From positions 1 through 57,046 of the forward strand of contig JAHZBA010000016.1 in assembly GCA_019423635.1 (NCBI GenBank): DNA of 57,046 nucleotides, written 5' to 3'. The number at the start of each line of letters is the position of its first letter. Within the stretch, counting starts at the first letter, position 1. Below are positions 39,847-48,774 of the stretch, in pieces. The notes under the pieces were generated by a model that did no database searches, had not been told where the DNA came from, and was given only the letters and a program-made list of their open reading frames with translations. The position numbers and the translations under genes are program-made. Source of the stretch: Clostridiales bacterium. GTDB lineage: Bacteria > Bacillota > Clostridia > Oscillospirales > Oscillospiraceae.

Positions 39847-42225
39847 ATGGAGAACAATCGACCCAGGGGCCGGGAGAGACATGTGACCGGTTCCGGAAAA
39901 AAGGTGGAAAAACACGGCAGAGGTCTGGGCACCGGGCCGGTAGGGGATGCCGGCGGATACGCAGACCGCAGGCAGCGAGGACAGAGCCGGAGCACCGGGA
40001 CCCGGGGCGGGGGCGGAATGAAGCTGATCCTGTTGCTGCTGGTGCTGCTTCTGGGCGGAGGAGGCGGGCTGACAGCTGTGATGGGGGGACAGTCTGCCCC
40101 ACCGGCGTCTTCCGCCGGATCTTCCCCAGGCCAGCAGCAGGTCCAGGGCGGCGTCGGCCTGCTTGAGATGCTGGGCGGTCTGAACAGCGGCAGCGTCTCC
40201 TCCGGCTGGCAGGGCGAGGCCAATACCGGCAGGCTCAACACCGCCGTGGCGCCCGGTGCACGGGAGAAATACACGAAGCTGCTGGGCGGCGGCAGGGATA
40301 CCGTCACCGTTATGGTCTATCTGTGCGGCACGGATCTGGAGTCCCGCAGCAGTATGGGTACTTACGACCTTCAGGAGATGCTGGCCGCCCGGTTCGGCGG
40401 GGAGGTTCGTCTCCTGATCTGTACCGGCGGCTGCAAGAGCTGGCAGAACAGCGCCGTCAGCAGCTCCACAAACCAGATCTGGCAGATCAGGGACGGCCAG
40501 CTGATCTGTCTGGAGAGGGACCTGGGCAGCGCCTCCATGACCGATCCCCGGACCCTCTCCGGCTTTATTCAGTACTGCGCCGCCGGTTATCCGGCCAGCC
40601 GGTATGAGCTGATCCTGTGGGATCACGGCGGAGGCTCCGTCAGCGGCTACGGCTACGACGAAAAGTTCGCCTCCAGCGGGTCCATGGACCTGGCGGGGCT
40701 GGACACCGCCCTCCGGGCCGGCGGAGTGAAGTTCGATTTCATCGGTTTTGACGCCTGCCTCATGGCCACGGCGGAGACCGCTTTGACCATGGCCTCCCAC
40801 GCCGACTATCTGATTGCCTCGGAGGAGACGGAGCCCGGCGTTGGCTGGTACTATACGGACTGGCTCACCGCCCTGGGAGAGGACCCGTCCATGCCCACCA
40901 TCCGGATCGGCCAGAAGATCGTGGACAGCTTTGTGGAGACCTGCGCACAGAAATGCCGGGGCCAGTCCACCACGCTGTCCGTCGTGGACCTGGCGGAGCT
41001 GGAGGGCACCTTGCCGGAGGTGCTGGCGGACTTCTCCCGGTCCACGGTCAGGCTGCTGCAGGACAGGCAGTATCAGACCGTCTCCAATGCCCGCAATGGG
41101 GCCAGGGAGTTTGCCCAGAGCAAAATCGACCAGGTGGATCTGACCCACCTGGCCCGGAATCTGGGCACCCGGGAGGGACAGGCTCTGGCAGAGGTCCTGC
41201 TGAGTGCGGTCAAGTATAACCGCACCTCCTCCGATATGACCAACGCCTATGGCCTGTCCATCTATTTCCCCTATCGCAAGCTCTCCGAAGTGGACAGAGC
41301 GGTCTCCACCTACGATGAGATCGGCATGGACCACGACTACACCCGCTGCATCCGGCAGTATGCCGGTTTGGCTGCCAGCGGGCAGGCGGCCTCCGGCGGG
41401 ACCGCCTCGCCGCTGCCTGCGCTGACCGGCGTCTCCGGCGGAAGTGCGGACATGGTTGCCGCGCTGCTGGGAGAGTTTCTCCATGGCGGCTTCAGCAGTG
41501 TCTCCGGTCTCACAGGCAGCAACACCGGCTTTCTGAGCGACCGGGCCATGAGTGAGGAGGACATTGCCCAGTACCTGGAGCAGCACCGCTTTCCCGCGGA
41601 GGCCATGGTGTGGCGGACCGGAGCGGACGGGATGCCGGTTCTGTACCTGGATGAGGAGCAGTGGGGACTGGTGCAGGCGCTGGAGCTGAACCTGTTTTAT
41701 GACGACGGGGAGGGCTACATCGACCTGGGGCTGGACACGGTGTTTGACTTTGATGACAACGGCGGCCTGCTGGGGAAAAACGAGGGCACCTGTCTGGCCA
41801 TTGACGGACAGCCTGTGGCTTACTATCACACAGCGACCACGGATGACGGCACCGACTACACCATCACCGGCCGGGTTCCGGTGCTGTACAACGGCAGCCG
41901 GGCGGAGTTGATCCTGGTGTTCCATCAGGATCGGCCCCAGGGCTTTGTGGCAGGCGTTCAGAGCGTCTATCGAAACGGGGAGACGGATACGGCTGCAAAG
42001 AGCCAGACCGCGCTTCTGCCCGGTGACACGCTGGAGTTCCTCTGCGACTATTACAGCTACGACGGGGACTATCAGGACAGCTATCTGCTGGGCGAGCCTG
42101 TGACCGTGACGGACCAAGAGCTGCTGGTCAGCGACGTGCCCCTGGAGGGCAGTACACAGGCCACATACCGCTTCACGGATCTGTACGGCCAGCACTACTG
42201 GACGCCGGCCATTCCGGCAGAATAG
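39847..42225 (+). CDS. Clostripain-related (C11) cysteine protease, membrane-anchored
   Basis: A 792-aa protein. A basic, Gly-rich cytoplasmic head (1-57) is followed by one membrane segment (about 58-77, MKLILLLLVLLLGG), so the rest is extracellular. The C11 catalytic dyad is visible: His in YELILWDHGGGS and Cys in FIGFDACLMA. The C-terminal about 250 residues form beta-rich modules I do not recognise. It likely cleaves after Arg/Lys at the surface. Start chosen 11 bases behind AGGGGAG and consistent with the promoter; a TATA-like in-frame ATG 14 codons upstream is less likely. Single gene. Confidence 0.85.
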   Translation: MENNRPRGRERHVTGSGKKVEKHGRGLGTGPVGDAGGYADRRQRGQSRSTGTRGGGGMKLILLLLVLLLGGGGGLTAVMGGQSAPPASSAGSSPGQQQVQGGVGLLEMLGGLNSGSVSSGWQGEANTGRLNTAVAPGAREKYTKLLGGGRDTVTVMVYLCGTDLESRSSMGTYDLQEMLAARFGGEVRLLICTGGCKSWQNSAVSSSTNQIWQIRDGQLICLERDLGSASMTDPRTLSGFIQYCAAGYPASRYELILWDHGGGSVSGYGYDEKFASSGSMDLAGLDTALRAGGVKFDFIGFDACLMATAETALTMASHADYLIASEETEPGVGWYYTDWLTALGEDPSMPTIRIGQKIVDSFVETCAQKCRGQSTTLSVVDLAELEGTLPEVLADFSRSTVRLLQDRQYQTVSNARNGAREFAQSKIDQVDLTHLARNLGTREGQALAEVLLSAVKYNRTSSDMTNAYGLSIYFPYRKLSEVDRAVSTYDEIGMDHDYTRCIRQYAGLAASGQAASGGTASPLPALTGVSGGSADMVAALLGEFLHGGFSSVSGLTGSNTGFLSDRAMSEEDIAQYLEQHRFPAEAMVWRTGADGMPVLYLDEEQWGLVQALELNLFYDDGEGYIDLGLDTVFDFDDNGGLLGKNEGTCLAIDGQPVAYYHTATTDDGTDYTITGRVPVLYNGSRAELILVFHQDRPQGFVAGVQSVYRNGETDTAAKSQTALLPGDTLEFLCDYYSYDGDYQDSYLLGEPVTVTDQELLVSDVPLEGSTQATYRFTDLYGQHYWTPAIPAE

Positions 42226-42261
42226 GGGAGTGCGTCCCGCAGCGGACGCGCTTGCAGGAGA

Positions 42262-42303
42262 AAAAAACGCCGGCCCCGGCAGGATTGGGGCTGGCGGTTT
42301 TTT
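42262..42303 (+). terminator. Terminator of the C11 protease gene
   Basis: An A-run, a stem with a GGCCCC-type core and a T-run form a symmetric terminator, 37 bases after the stop. Confidence 0.85.
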
Positions 42304-42414
42304 CTGCGTGACTTCGGTGCTGTTATTTTTCCCTCCGGCGCTGTGGAGTGGAAGCGAGGAGCCGCACGGCAGGGCGTGCAGCAAAACCGGCGGCTGTGTC
42401 CGGCGTTCGCGCCT

Positions 42415-45000
42415 CTATTCGCCGCACAACCGGCTCATGACCTGGAACATTTTGCGGAGATTCACCGGTTTTGCCAGGTGCGCGTTCATCCCGGCGGCCT
42501 TTGCCAGCACAACGTCCTCGTCAAATGCGTTGGCGGACAGCGCGATGATGGGCACCGTCCCTGCGTCCGGCCGGTCCAGGCCGCGGATTACCCGCGACGC
42601 CTCATAGCCGCTCATAACCGGCATCATCAGATCCATCAGCACACAGTCAAACGTCCCCGGTTCGGAGGCTGCGAAGGCGTCCACGGCGGCTTTTCCGTCG
42701 TTGGCGGTGACCACCTCCGCCCCCGCGTCTTTGAGCATGTACTCAACGATCTCGCAGTTAATCTCATTGTCCTCCACCAGGAGGACGCACATTCCCGCAA
42801 TCTTGTCCGGGATCTTCCAATCGTCGTCCGTGGGCTGGCCGGTCCGGGCCTCGTCCACCCGGAGGGGCAGCGTGATGCGGACCACGCTTCCCTTGCCGAC
42901 CCAGCTGTCTACCGCGATGGTTCCCTTCATCTCGTCCACCAGCTTCTTGACGATGGACATGCCAAGCCCCACGCCGTTGTAGTTGGTTCTGGCACCCTGG
43001 TGTTCCTGCGTGAAGGGCTCAAAAATGTGTTCCTTGAACTCTCCCCCGATGCCGATTCCGGTATCTTCAATCACAAATCGGCAGTTTGCGACGCCCTCCC
43101 GGAAGGAGAGCTCCTCCGCCCGGACGGATACGGAGCCGCGGGGACGGTTATATCTGACGGCGTTGTCGATGACATTCATCAGAATTTTCTTGACGTGCAG
43201 GGGATTTCCAACGACTCCTCTGTGCCACAGCCCGGAATCCTCCAGCGTGAGACGGATCTCCCGCTCTTCCGCCTGGGGGGACAGAACCGTGATGCACTCT
43301 TCCAGCACATCGTGCAGGTCAAAGGGCTCCTCCACCGCCGCCGGCCTTCCGCTCTCCAGCTTGCTGATCTGGAGGACGTCGTTCACTAGGGACAGGAGGT
43401 GCTCCGTAGACACACGGATCTTTTCCCGGCATGATTTCTGCCGCTCCGGATCGTCCGGACTTTTTTCCATGATGGCAAGCATCCCCAGAATCCCGTTGAT
43501 GGGCGTGCGCAGATCGTGGGACATATGGGAGAGGAATTCGCTCTTTGCCGAGTTTGCCTGCCGCACCCGCTCCAGCAGCTCCAGAATGGACTGTTCCTGT
43601 TTCTTCCGTGTCACCATGGTCTCGGTGATATCCTGGTGGTATCCGTTCAGGCAGACACCGGGCTTTTTAAACGTCTGATCCGGCACGCCGCCGCAGCGGA
43701 CATAAATCCGCCCAAGTTCCGGGTGATCCCAGGGATAGATTACCTCGGCGCGGACGGTTCCCAGCATTTCCCGCACCGCCTCCTGCACCATCTCCACATA
43801 ATCCGGCTCAATCCGTTCAAACCAGTGCCGATAGCATGCCTCCGGACTGATATCATCCGGTACGCCCAAAAGAATCCGCATGGTTCGGTCCGCGTACATT
43901 CTCGGCGGGCAGCCGTCCTCCAGCTCGATAGTCCAAATACCGGTCCGGGCTCCCTCCAGAATGTCCTCCAGACTCTGCCGTGCCTCCAGCTTGTATTTCT
44001 CCTCCTGCTCAACCAGGGCATTGACGTCCCGCAGCGCGAAAATCGCGCAGTTCTCCGTCATGGTTCTCTCGGTGGCGGAAAAATGAATCTCCAGATGCTT
44101 TAATCCCGGGGAGCAGTCTCTCACCTGATACCGGACCGAGAATTTTTTCTCTGCCCTGAGCCTGGCAAGGATGTGGTTTTTCTCCGTCAGGGTGCGCAGC
44201 CGCTCCTGGTCCCGGGGGACCACGTACTCGGAAATATACCGCTCCACAGCAGCCGGATAGCCGGCTTGAAACCAGGCCGCCCAATCCAACTCCATCTGCC
44301 CGCTGCTGCGGTAAACCACACATTCCCCGGTATCGAAATTCAGCTCGCAGATGTCCAGATAGTCCACGCTGAGGGCGTGGAGAACGTCATAGCTCCGCTT
44401 TTGGAGCTCCCGGACCAGGTTGCGCCGTTTCAGGGAGGAGACGATGAAGTACGCCGCCGTCTGGAGCATATTGGACGCATATTCCAGAGACCGCGCAGGG
44501 GGATTGTCCACACCGTAAAAGCCAATGATCCTCTCGCCGTCATACAGAGGGACCACCACAAGGGAGTGAATCCGCTGGCGCTTCAGGCTCTCATACTGAA
44601 GGATCTCCGTCTCCCGGATATCCTCCAGATTTTTGATGACGATGTGCTCGCCGATGCGGAACTTCCGATACCAGCTGGCGCACACCTCCGGAGGAACATT
44701 CTGGAGGTTCTCCTTTTCCGGTTCCACTCCGCTGGCCACCCACTCATAGGTGTTGTCATCGCACCCGAATTCGTTTTGCTCAAATATATAGGTTCGTTCC
44801 CCGTTCAGCGCTTTTCCCAAATGCTCCAGCAAAACCTCCAGCGACTGATCCGGAGTTTCTTCCAGCAGGGCGACGCGGAGGCCCTCGTTGATGACAGCCT
44901 CCAGATTCTGGACGCTTTGTATGCCGCTGGGCCGCTCGGGGGCCTCCTTGTCCCGGGCTTTTTCTCCTGCCCGTTCAAAAAGCTTCCCTGAATAATCCAT
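42415..45000 (-). CDS. Hybrid sensor histidine kinase with GAF domain
   Basis: An 861-aa soluble kinase without membrane segments. A GAF-like domain lies at about 30-195 (HSLVVVPLYDGERIIGFYGVD), a PAS-like region at about 330-455, and the HisKA box EFLSHMSHDLRTPINGILG near 490. The ATPase part has NVIDNAVRYN, EDTGIGIG and GVGLGMSIVKKL. The C-terminal receiver (about 735-855) has VLLVEDNE and the phospho-acceptor Asp in CVLMDLMMP. No output regulator is adjacent. Start chosen at MDYSGK behind GGAGG; the ORF upstream runs into a noncoding repeat. Confidence 0.9.
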   Translation of the reverse strand: MDYSGKLFERAGEKARDKEAPERPSGIQSVQNLEAVINEGLRVALLEETPDQSLEVLLEHLGKALNGERTYIFEQNEFGCDDNTYEWVASGVEPEKENLQNVPPEVCASWYRKFRIGEHIVIKNLEDIRETEILQYESLKRQRIHSLVVVPLYDGERIIGFYGVDNPPARSLEYASNMLQTAAYFIVSSLKRRNLVRELQKRSYDVLHALSVDYLDICELNFDTGECVVYRSSGQMELDWAAWFQAGYPAAVERYISEYVVPRDQERLRTLTEKNHILARLRAEKKFSVRYQVRDCSPGLKHLEIHFSATERTMTENCAIFALRDVNALVEQEEKYKLEARQSLEDILEGARTGIWTIELEDGCPPRMYADRTMRILLGVPDDISPEACYRHWFERIEPDYVEMVQEAVREMLGTVRAEVIYPWDHPELGRIYVRCGGVPDQTFKKPGVCLNGYHQDITETMVTRKKQEQSILELLERVRQANSAKSEFLSHMSHDLRTPINGILGMLAIMEKSPDDPERQKSCREKIRVSTEHLLSLVNDVLQISKLESGRPAAVEEPFDLHDVLEECITVLSPQAEEREIRLTLEDSGLWHRGVVGNPLHVKKILMNVIDNAVRYNRPRGSVSVRAEELSFREGVANCRFVIEDTGIGIGGEFKEHIFEPFTQEHQGARTNYNGVGLGMSIVKKLVDEMKGTIAVDSWVGKGSVVRITLPLRVDEARTGQPTDDDWKIPDKIAGMCVLLVEDNEINCEIVEYMLKDAGAEVVTANDGKAAVDAFAASEPGTFDCVLMDLMMPVMSGYEASRVIRGLDRPDAGTVPIIALSANAFDEDVVLAKAAGMNAHLAKPVNLRKMFQVMSRLCGE

Positions 45001-45041
45001 ACGTCTGTCCTCCATATTGACCGCACCCCGGTCATCATGAT

Positions 45042-45213
45042 CATCAACGCAGTTGAAAACCGGTAAACCGTTTTCAAGGCGGACAAAGCCCGCTGATCGC
45101 TGAAATGCGCCCAGCGTTGCCTGTGAAGTCCACCACATGGCCGCATAGCGGTCCCCGCGGCACTTTGTGCCGCGGAATGGAGAAGAAGCGGCTGCTTTTT
45201 TCCATTGTGGTGA
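45042..45213. repeat. Dispersed intergenic repeat, copy 2
   Basis: Resembles 19300-19432 at both ends: TTGAAAACCGGT with CGTTTTCAAG and CAAAGCCCGC near the left, and GCTGCTTTTTTCCATTGTGG near the right. The middle is longer and carries its own GCGGCAC/GTGCCGC hairpin. Confidence 0.55.
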
Positions 45214-45519
45214 CCATAACACAGCGAATTTCCGCAGGCAAAGACAGTTCCCCGGAAACGCTGCCTCAAAATTTCAGCGTGATCTCACTTGGTTCCATGA
45301 CCTTATCACAAAACGGGAAAATCTGTGTCATGATACCATGTACCCCCCATCCTGTCAATCATTTCGAAGGAAAACGGTAAGAAGTGTGGGCTGCGGCGCA
45401 GGTTGGACGGGAGAGAAGGGCGGGTCCCATGGAGGCGGACTGAGGGGGTGCGTTTTGTCCAGATCAGCCAGAGGCATCCGCGGAATCGGTGGCCCGGTGC
45501 GGTGACAGTGAGTTGCTGA

Positions 45520-45640
45520 GAGCGATAGAGGGGGAGGCCCCGGCAAAGGTGTGACCGCCATCAACGACTTTATAGACGTGCTCCGGACGGAAAACCGCAG
45601 GGCCTGCGACAATGTGATCAGGAGGTCAAGAGCAATATAA
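45520..45640 (+). pseudogene. Possible 3' remnant of a gene
   Basis: One frame reads a protein-like tail (GKGVTAINDFIDVLRTEN...) up to a TAA at 45638, directly followed by a good terminator. No start or upstream body of the gene is present, so it may be the truncated end of a gene lost at the island junction. Weak evidence. Confidence 0.25.
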
Positions 45641-45667
45641 AAAGGAGGGGACAAGCCCTCCTTTTTT
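45639..45667 (+). terminator. Terminator upstream of the AT-rich island
   Basis: AAAAAGGAGGG with its complement and a TTTTTT tail. It follows the possible gene remnant. Confidence 0.8.
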
Positions 45668-45764
45668 GATCCCGCGTATAAAGTGCAGAAATGCATCACA
45701 AATGATTTGTAATAGAACTGCAATAGAGCAACTTTTTCGAAAATTTCCTTGAATTATCAAAAAG

Positions 45765-45810
45765 AAAAAGTTGCAGAAAACGGATATTTTACCGTTTTCT
45801 GCAACTTTTT
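45765..45810. terminator. Very strong bidirectional terminator at the island edge
   Basis: A perfect 19-bp stem with an 8-base loop, flanked by A- and T-runs. It directly precedes repeat copy A at 45811. Confidence 0.9.
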
Positions 45811-45886
45811 GGTCCGAGTGTAATTATAGGACTTCAAGAAAGTTAGTCATATCAACGGTTTGCTGGCTGTCAGCAAGAGGTTTTAT
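45811..45886 (+). repeat. Attachment-site-like direct repeat, copy A
   Basis: About 75 bases from GGTC at 45811 through the AGCAAGAGGTTT block match 48607-48681 with only a few changes. The core GTGTAATTATAGGACTTCAA is shared exactly. Both copies follow a terminator immediately. Confidence 0.85.
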
Positions 45887-45980
45887 CCCTCAAAACTTAA
45901 GATATGTATTGGTTCGCACCGAGTCTAAATACGAATATATATGTGTACATAATAAAGTATAAATAAATCGGTCAAACCAT

Positions 45981-46961
45981 TTAAGATTTGTCGCCCTCTG
46001 GCTCAGAGGTAAGGATATCTACTTTCCCATATAAACCTTCTTCCATTTCAATGATAATAAGTTTTGCCTTAATAGTATTCCGGTAGGCGACAGACAGTCT
46101 TCCCTCGTTAACAAACAGTTTGTCCGCTGTCTGGTAGGCAGTTAGGATAGTTTGAATTTCGCTATCGTTGATAGACTCACCAGCCATTTTAGCCCTGATA
46201 CGTTTAGCATCCATAGCCAAGGCAAGGAGATAGTACAGGTAACCAACTGAGACTGTGGGCTGATCCTGAGTAACAGCGAGAATGCCTTTTCTCGCATATT
46301 CTTCTACATGTTCATATTCACCTAGTTCTAAATATATATCAGCGAGTTTCATACAACACTGTGGAGCAACAGCAACGTTTTCGATTCCGTTCTTGAGAGA
46401 GGTTATGGAACTTTGATAATCACTCTGATTCTGGTAGAGCTCTGCTTCTGCGACATAGGCGCGTTCATCATGGGGAATATATTTTTTGAAGTCTATAATC
46501 AACTCTTTTGCTTTATTGAGATTATTTTCAAACTCTTCGATACTGGCAGACGAACTCAAACTATCTTTCAAGAAATCAATTACAAAAACAAACGTACGCC
46601 ACTTCCAATATTTTCTATCTATTTTTGTTAAGTTATCTATTCCAATCTGGCAACTTCTTGAATCGCCAATTTCCTGAGAATACTTAATCACGTCTGCAAG
46701 TAACTCTGTGCTCATCGGATAGACTTCTACGCCGATTGTCGCCACAGCTGCCGCAAAGGGCTCACAATTCTGTCTGCTGAACTCGACAGTCAGGTTGTGA
46801 TAATCAATCTCTGAGCCTTGAATCCTATCCATCGAAACGCGGTTTTTCCAATTAGTATAGTTTTCTTGAATGTAATCGTATAAGTCTCTGGGGCTATACT
46901 CTTTTCGCATTAATGCACTATGTATTTCAGCGATAGAGGAATACGAAATATTACTGTTCAT
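45981..46961 (-). CDS. TPR-like helical protein of the island
   Basis: A 326-aa protein with helical repeats (for example ERAYVAEAELYQNQSDYQSSIT and CCMKLADIYLELGEYEHVEEYA). No enzyme motif, signal peptide or membrane segment. Codon use is clearly more AT-rich than in the flanking chromosome and ICE. It starts 27 bases after the metallophosphoesterase stop, on the same strand, so the two probably form one operon. I do not recognise a family. Confidence 0.7.
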   Translation of the reverse strand: MNSNISYSSIAEIHSALMRKEYSPRDLYDYIQENYTNWKNRVSMDRIQGSEIDYHNLTVEFSRQNCEPFAAAVATIGVEVYPMSTELLADVIKYSQEIGDSRSCQIGIDNLTKIDRKYWKWRTFVFVIDFLKDSLSSSASIEEFENNLNKAKELIIDFKKYIPHDERAYVAEAELYQNQSDYQSSITSLKNGIENVAVAPQCCMKLADIYLELGEYEHVEEYARKGILAVTQDQPTVSVGYLYYLLALAMDAKRIRAKMAGESINDSEIQTILTAYQTADKLFVNEGRLSVAYRNTIKAKLIIIEMEEGLYGKVDILTSEPEGDKS

Positions 46962-46988
46962 ATAAACTCCTTTCGACCTTCCGCTTAA

Positions 46989-48335
46989 TTAAGTGGAATC
47001 TTGTGCAGACAAACGGATACCAGATGTAAGAGCAGGCCCTTGCCTAGGAGGCAATGATTCACTGCCTTTTGATGAAGGTTCTGACATTATATTTGGAATT
47101 CGATCCGGTTTATGAGTATTATCTTTTTCTTTCTGTGCCGAATTACTTTTGGGGAGATTAAAATTGAAGTCAATATCTTCTTTGAGCCAGCGAAGTTCTT
47201 GGGATGCTGATTTAACAAGGAAATAAGATGAAATTGTACCTCTGAGTATGCTCTCTTCTAAATCCACGAAAAACGAAGCGCTGTTAAAACCATATTGAGC
47301 AAAGTTCGTTTCATCTTTGAACATGACTCCAGCCTGAATCTGTTCGACATCTCTAGGATATGAATTTTGCTGAAGTATAAAACGCCTATATCTTGCTTGG
47401 TGTGCATGTCCACAAAGATAAATTCCAGATCCGCAGGATTTCATTGCTGTTTTAAGTGCTTCTTGTGTTTCTTGGGCAAGATACTGAAATCCATGATGAC
47501 CAACAAAAATTGTTAACACAGCACCATCGGACTGAATACTAGATAATCTCTGATTGCCATTGCGCGAGAGTGACAGTCTTCCACTTTCGCCCGCTATCTC
47601 CTCATCAATTATGAGTTCGCCGTCATCCTCGAAGCGCCTCTGTAGCTTAGCAATTTTTGAATTGATTTCAGTAGCGTTGACCAAATCGCCATCATGCAAC
47701 GCCCGCTGATACATTTCTTCTAGCTTTCTCTGTCTGTTGCGAAAATCGTTTCCCCGAACTGACTGGCCAGCGATCAGAGCAGTGTTTAATAATACAAATC
47801 TAACCTTGTACGTTCCCTCATCACCGAAAGGTAGGTCAACAACCTGAACCTCATAGTTATCTATACTCAAAGCAGGGTTTTCTGTACAAAAACTCCGAAA
47901 ATTCATCTCTCGCGAAAAGGAGTGAAATGCACGAAATGCCATTTCATAAAGGATGGGCTTCTCGTTATCCAAGAGTTCAAACTCTCCATTTGCTTCCATT
48001 ACTATATTTCCCTTGTTAAGAACGATGTTTCTTCTAGAAGTGAAAACATTAAATGAGCCATCTTTCTTCTGTTGCGCCGAACGATCTAAGTCATGATTTC
48101 CTGGAACAACAATAGTGCACTCTCTTCCGGGCAGCTGTCCCAAAAAGTTCCCGTAAGCTTCTAATTCTAATCTATCCAAAGAACCACGATTAAACAAATC
48201 GCCAGAAATAACTAGACAATCTGCGCCTAAATGTTCGTCATTGATTTTCTTAACGATATTTTTCTTGAACTCCCGGCTACTTGTAGATTCATCACCGAAG
48301 TGGATGTCGGAAATATGCAGAAAAGAAAACGTCAT
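46989..48335 (-). CDS. Calcineurin-like metallophosphoesterase of the island
   Basis: A 448-aa protein with the full metal-site series: FLHISDIHFG (residues 5-14), LVISGDLFN, VVPGNHDLD, IFVGHHGF and LCGHAHQARY. A long charged insertion (about 195-260) separates the NHD and GHH parts, and a 70-residue low-complexity tail ends the protein. The likely reaction is hydrolysis of phosphodiesters, nucleotides or phosphoproteins. Start chosen at MTFSFLHIS behind AAGGGG. AT-rich like its partner. The association with a TPR-like protein at the edge of an ICE suggests a defence or stress-response cargo (inference). Confidence 0.85.
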   Translation of the reverse strand: MTFSFLHISDIHFGDESTSSREFKKNIVKKINDEHLGADCLVISGDLFNRGSLDRLELEAYGNFLGQLPGRECTIVVPGNHDLDRSAQQKKDGSFNVFTSRRNIVLNKGNIVMEANGEFELLDNEKPILYEMAFRAFHSFSREMNFRSFCTENPALSIDNYEVQVVDLPFGDEGTYKVRFVLLNTALIAGQSVRGNDFRNRQRKLEEMYQRALHDGDLVNATEINSKIAKLQRRFEDDGELIIDEEIAGESGRLSLSRNGNQRLSSIQSDGAVLTIFVGHHGFQYLAQETQEALKTAMKSCGSGIYLCGHAHQARYRRFILQQNSYPRDVEQIQAGVMFKDETNFAQYGFNSASFFVDLEESILRGTISSYFLVKSASQELRWLKEDIDFNFNLPKSNSAQKEKDNTHKPDRIPNIMSEPSSKGSESLPPRQGPALTSGIRLSAQDST

Positions 48336-48504
48336 CCCATCAATCCCCTTTATATTCACACCCAAAAGAGCTGAATTTGCTACGACATCTCAACTTAACT
48401 TGCATTCCATAATGGGAATGATAAAATACAAGGCATATTTTTTATAAATTGTTACTTTTATTAGATTATACCACATAAGATAGGGTTTGTCACTCATTTT
48501 ATAT

Positions 48505-48526
48505 TCGAATGTAATTATAGGATTTT
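48505..48526 (+). repeat. Partial third copy of the attachment-like repeat
   Basis: TGTAATTATAGGA with flanking similarity to the cores at 45818 and 48613. Only about 22 bases are shared. Confidence 0.5.
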
Positions 48527-48571
48527 GTGCTATGCGAAGTTCCTCAAATCCGCATAAATACAAGCATTATA

Positions 48572-48604
48572 AAAGGCCACCGACAAAAGTCGACGGCCTT
48601 TTCG
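48572..48604 (+). terminator. Terminator directly before repeat copy B
   Basis: A-run, GGCC-based stem with an inner CGAC/GTCG helix, and CCTTTTC tail. It mirrors the arrangement at 45765-45810. Confidence 0.7.
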
Positions 48605-48606
48605 AT

Positions 48607-48681
48607 GGTCAGAGTGTAATTATAGGACTTCAAAAAAGTCAGTCATATCAACGGTTTGCAGGCCGTCAGCAAGAGGTTTCT
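48607..48681 (+). repeat. Attachment-site-like direct repeat, copy B
   Basis: Partner of 45811-45886. After this copy the base composition changes to the high-GC ICE backbone. Confidence 0.85.
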
Positions 48682-48710
48682 TATCCTAAAAACTGAAAAT
48701 TTGAATGGAT

Positions 48711-48742
48711 CGCCGCCCTATGGAGACTATGGGCGGCGTTTT
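48711..48742 (+). terminator. Hairpin with T-run ahead of the parB-like gene
   Basis: CGCCGCCC pairs with GGGCGGCG and TTTT follows. About 20 bases ahead of the parB SD; it may attenuate transcription entering the ICE operon. Confidence 0.65.
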
Positions 48743-48774
48743 CATATACAACAACGAGATAGGAGGTCAAGAAA

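Noticed and set aside
39685..42384. 900-codon minus-strand ORF opposite the C11 protease
   Set aside because: It covers terminator and promoter on both sides and has no family features, while the plus-strand protease has catalytic motifs.
45355..45723. Minus-strand ORF of 122 codons
   Set aside because: It spans a terminator and low-complexity Pro/Leu sequence with no SD; unlikely to be a gene.
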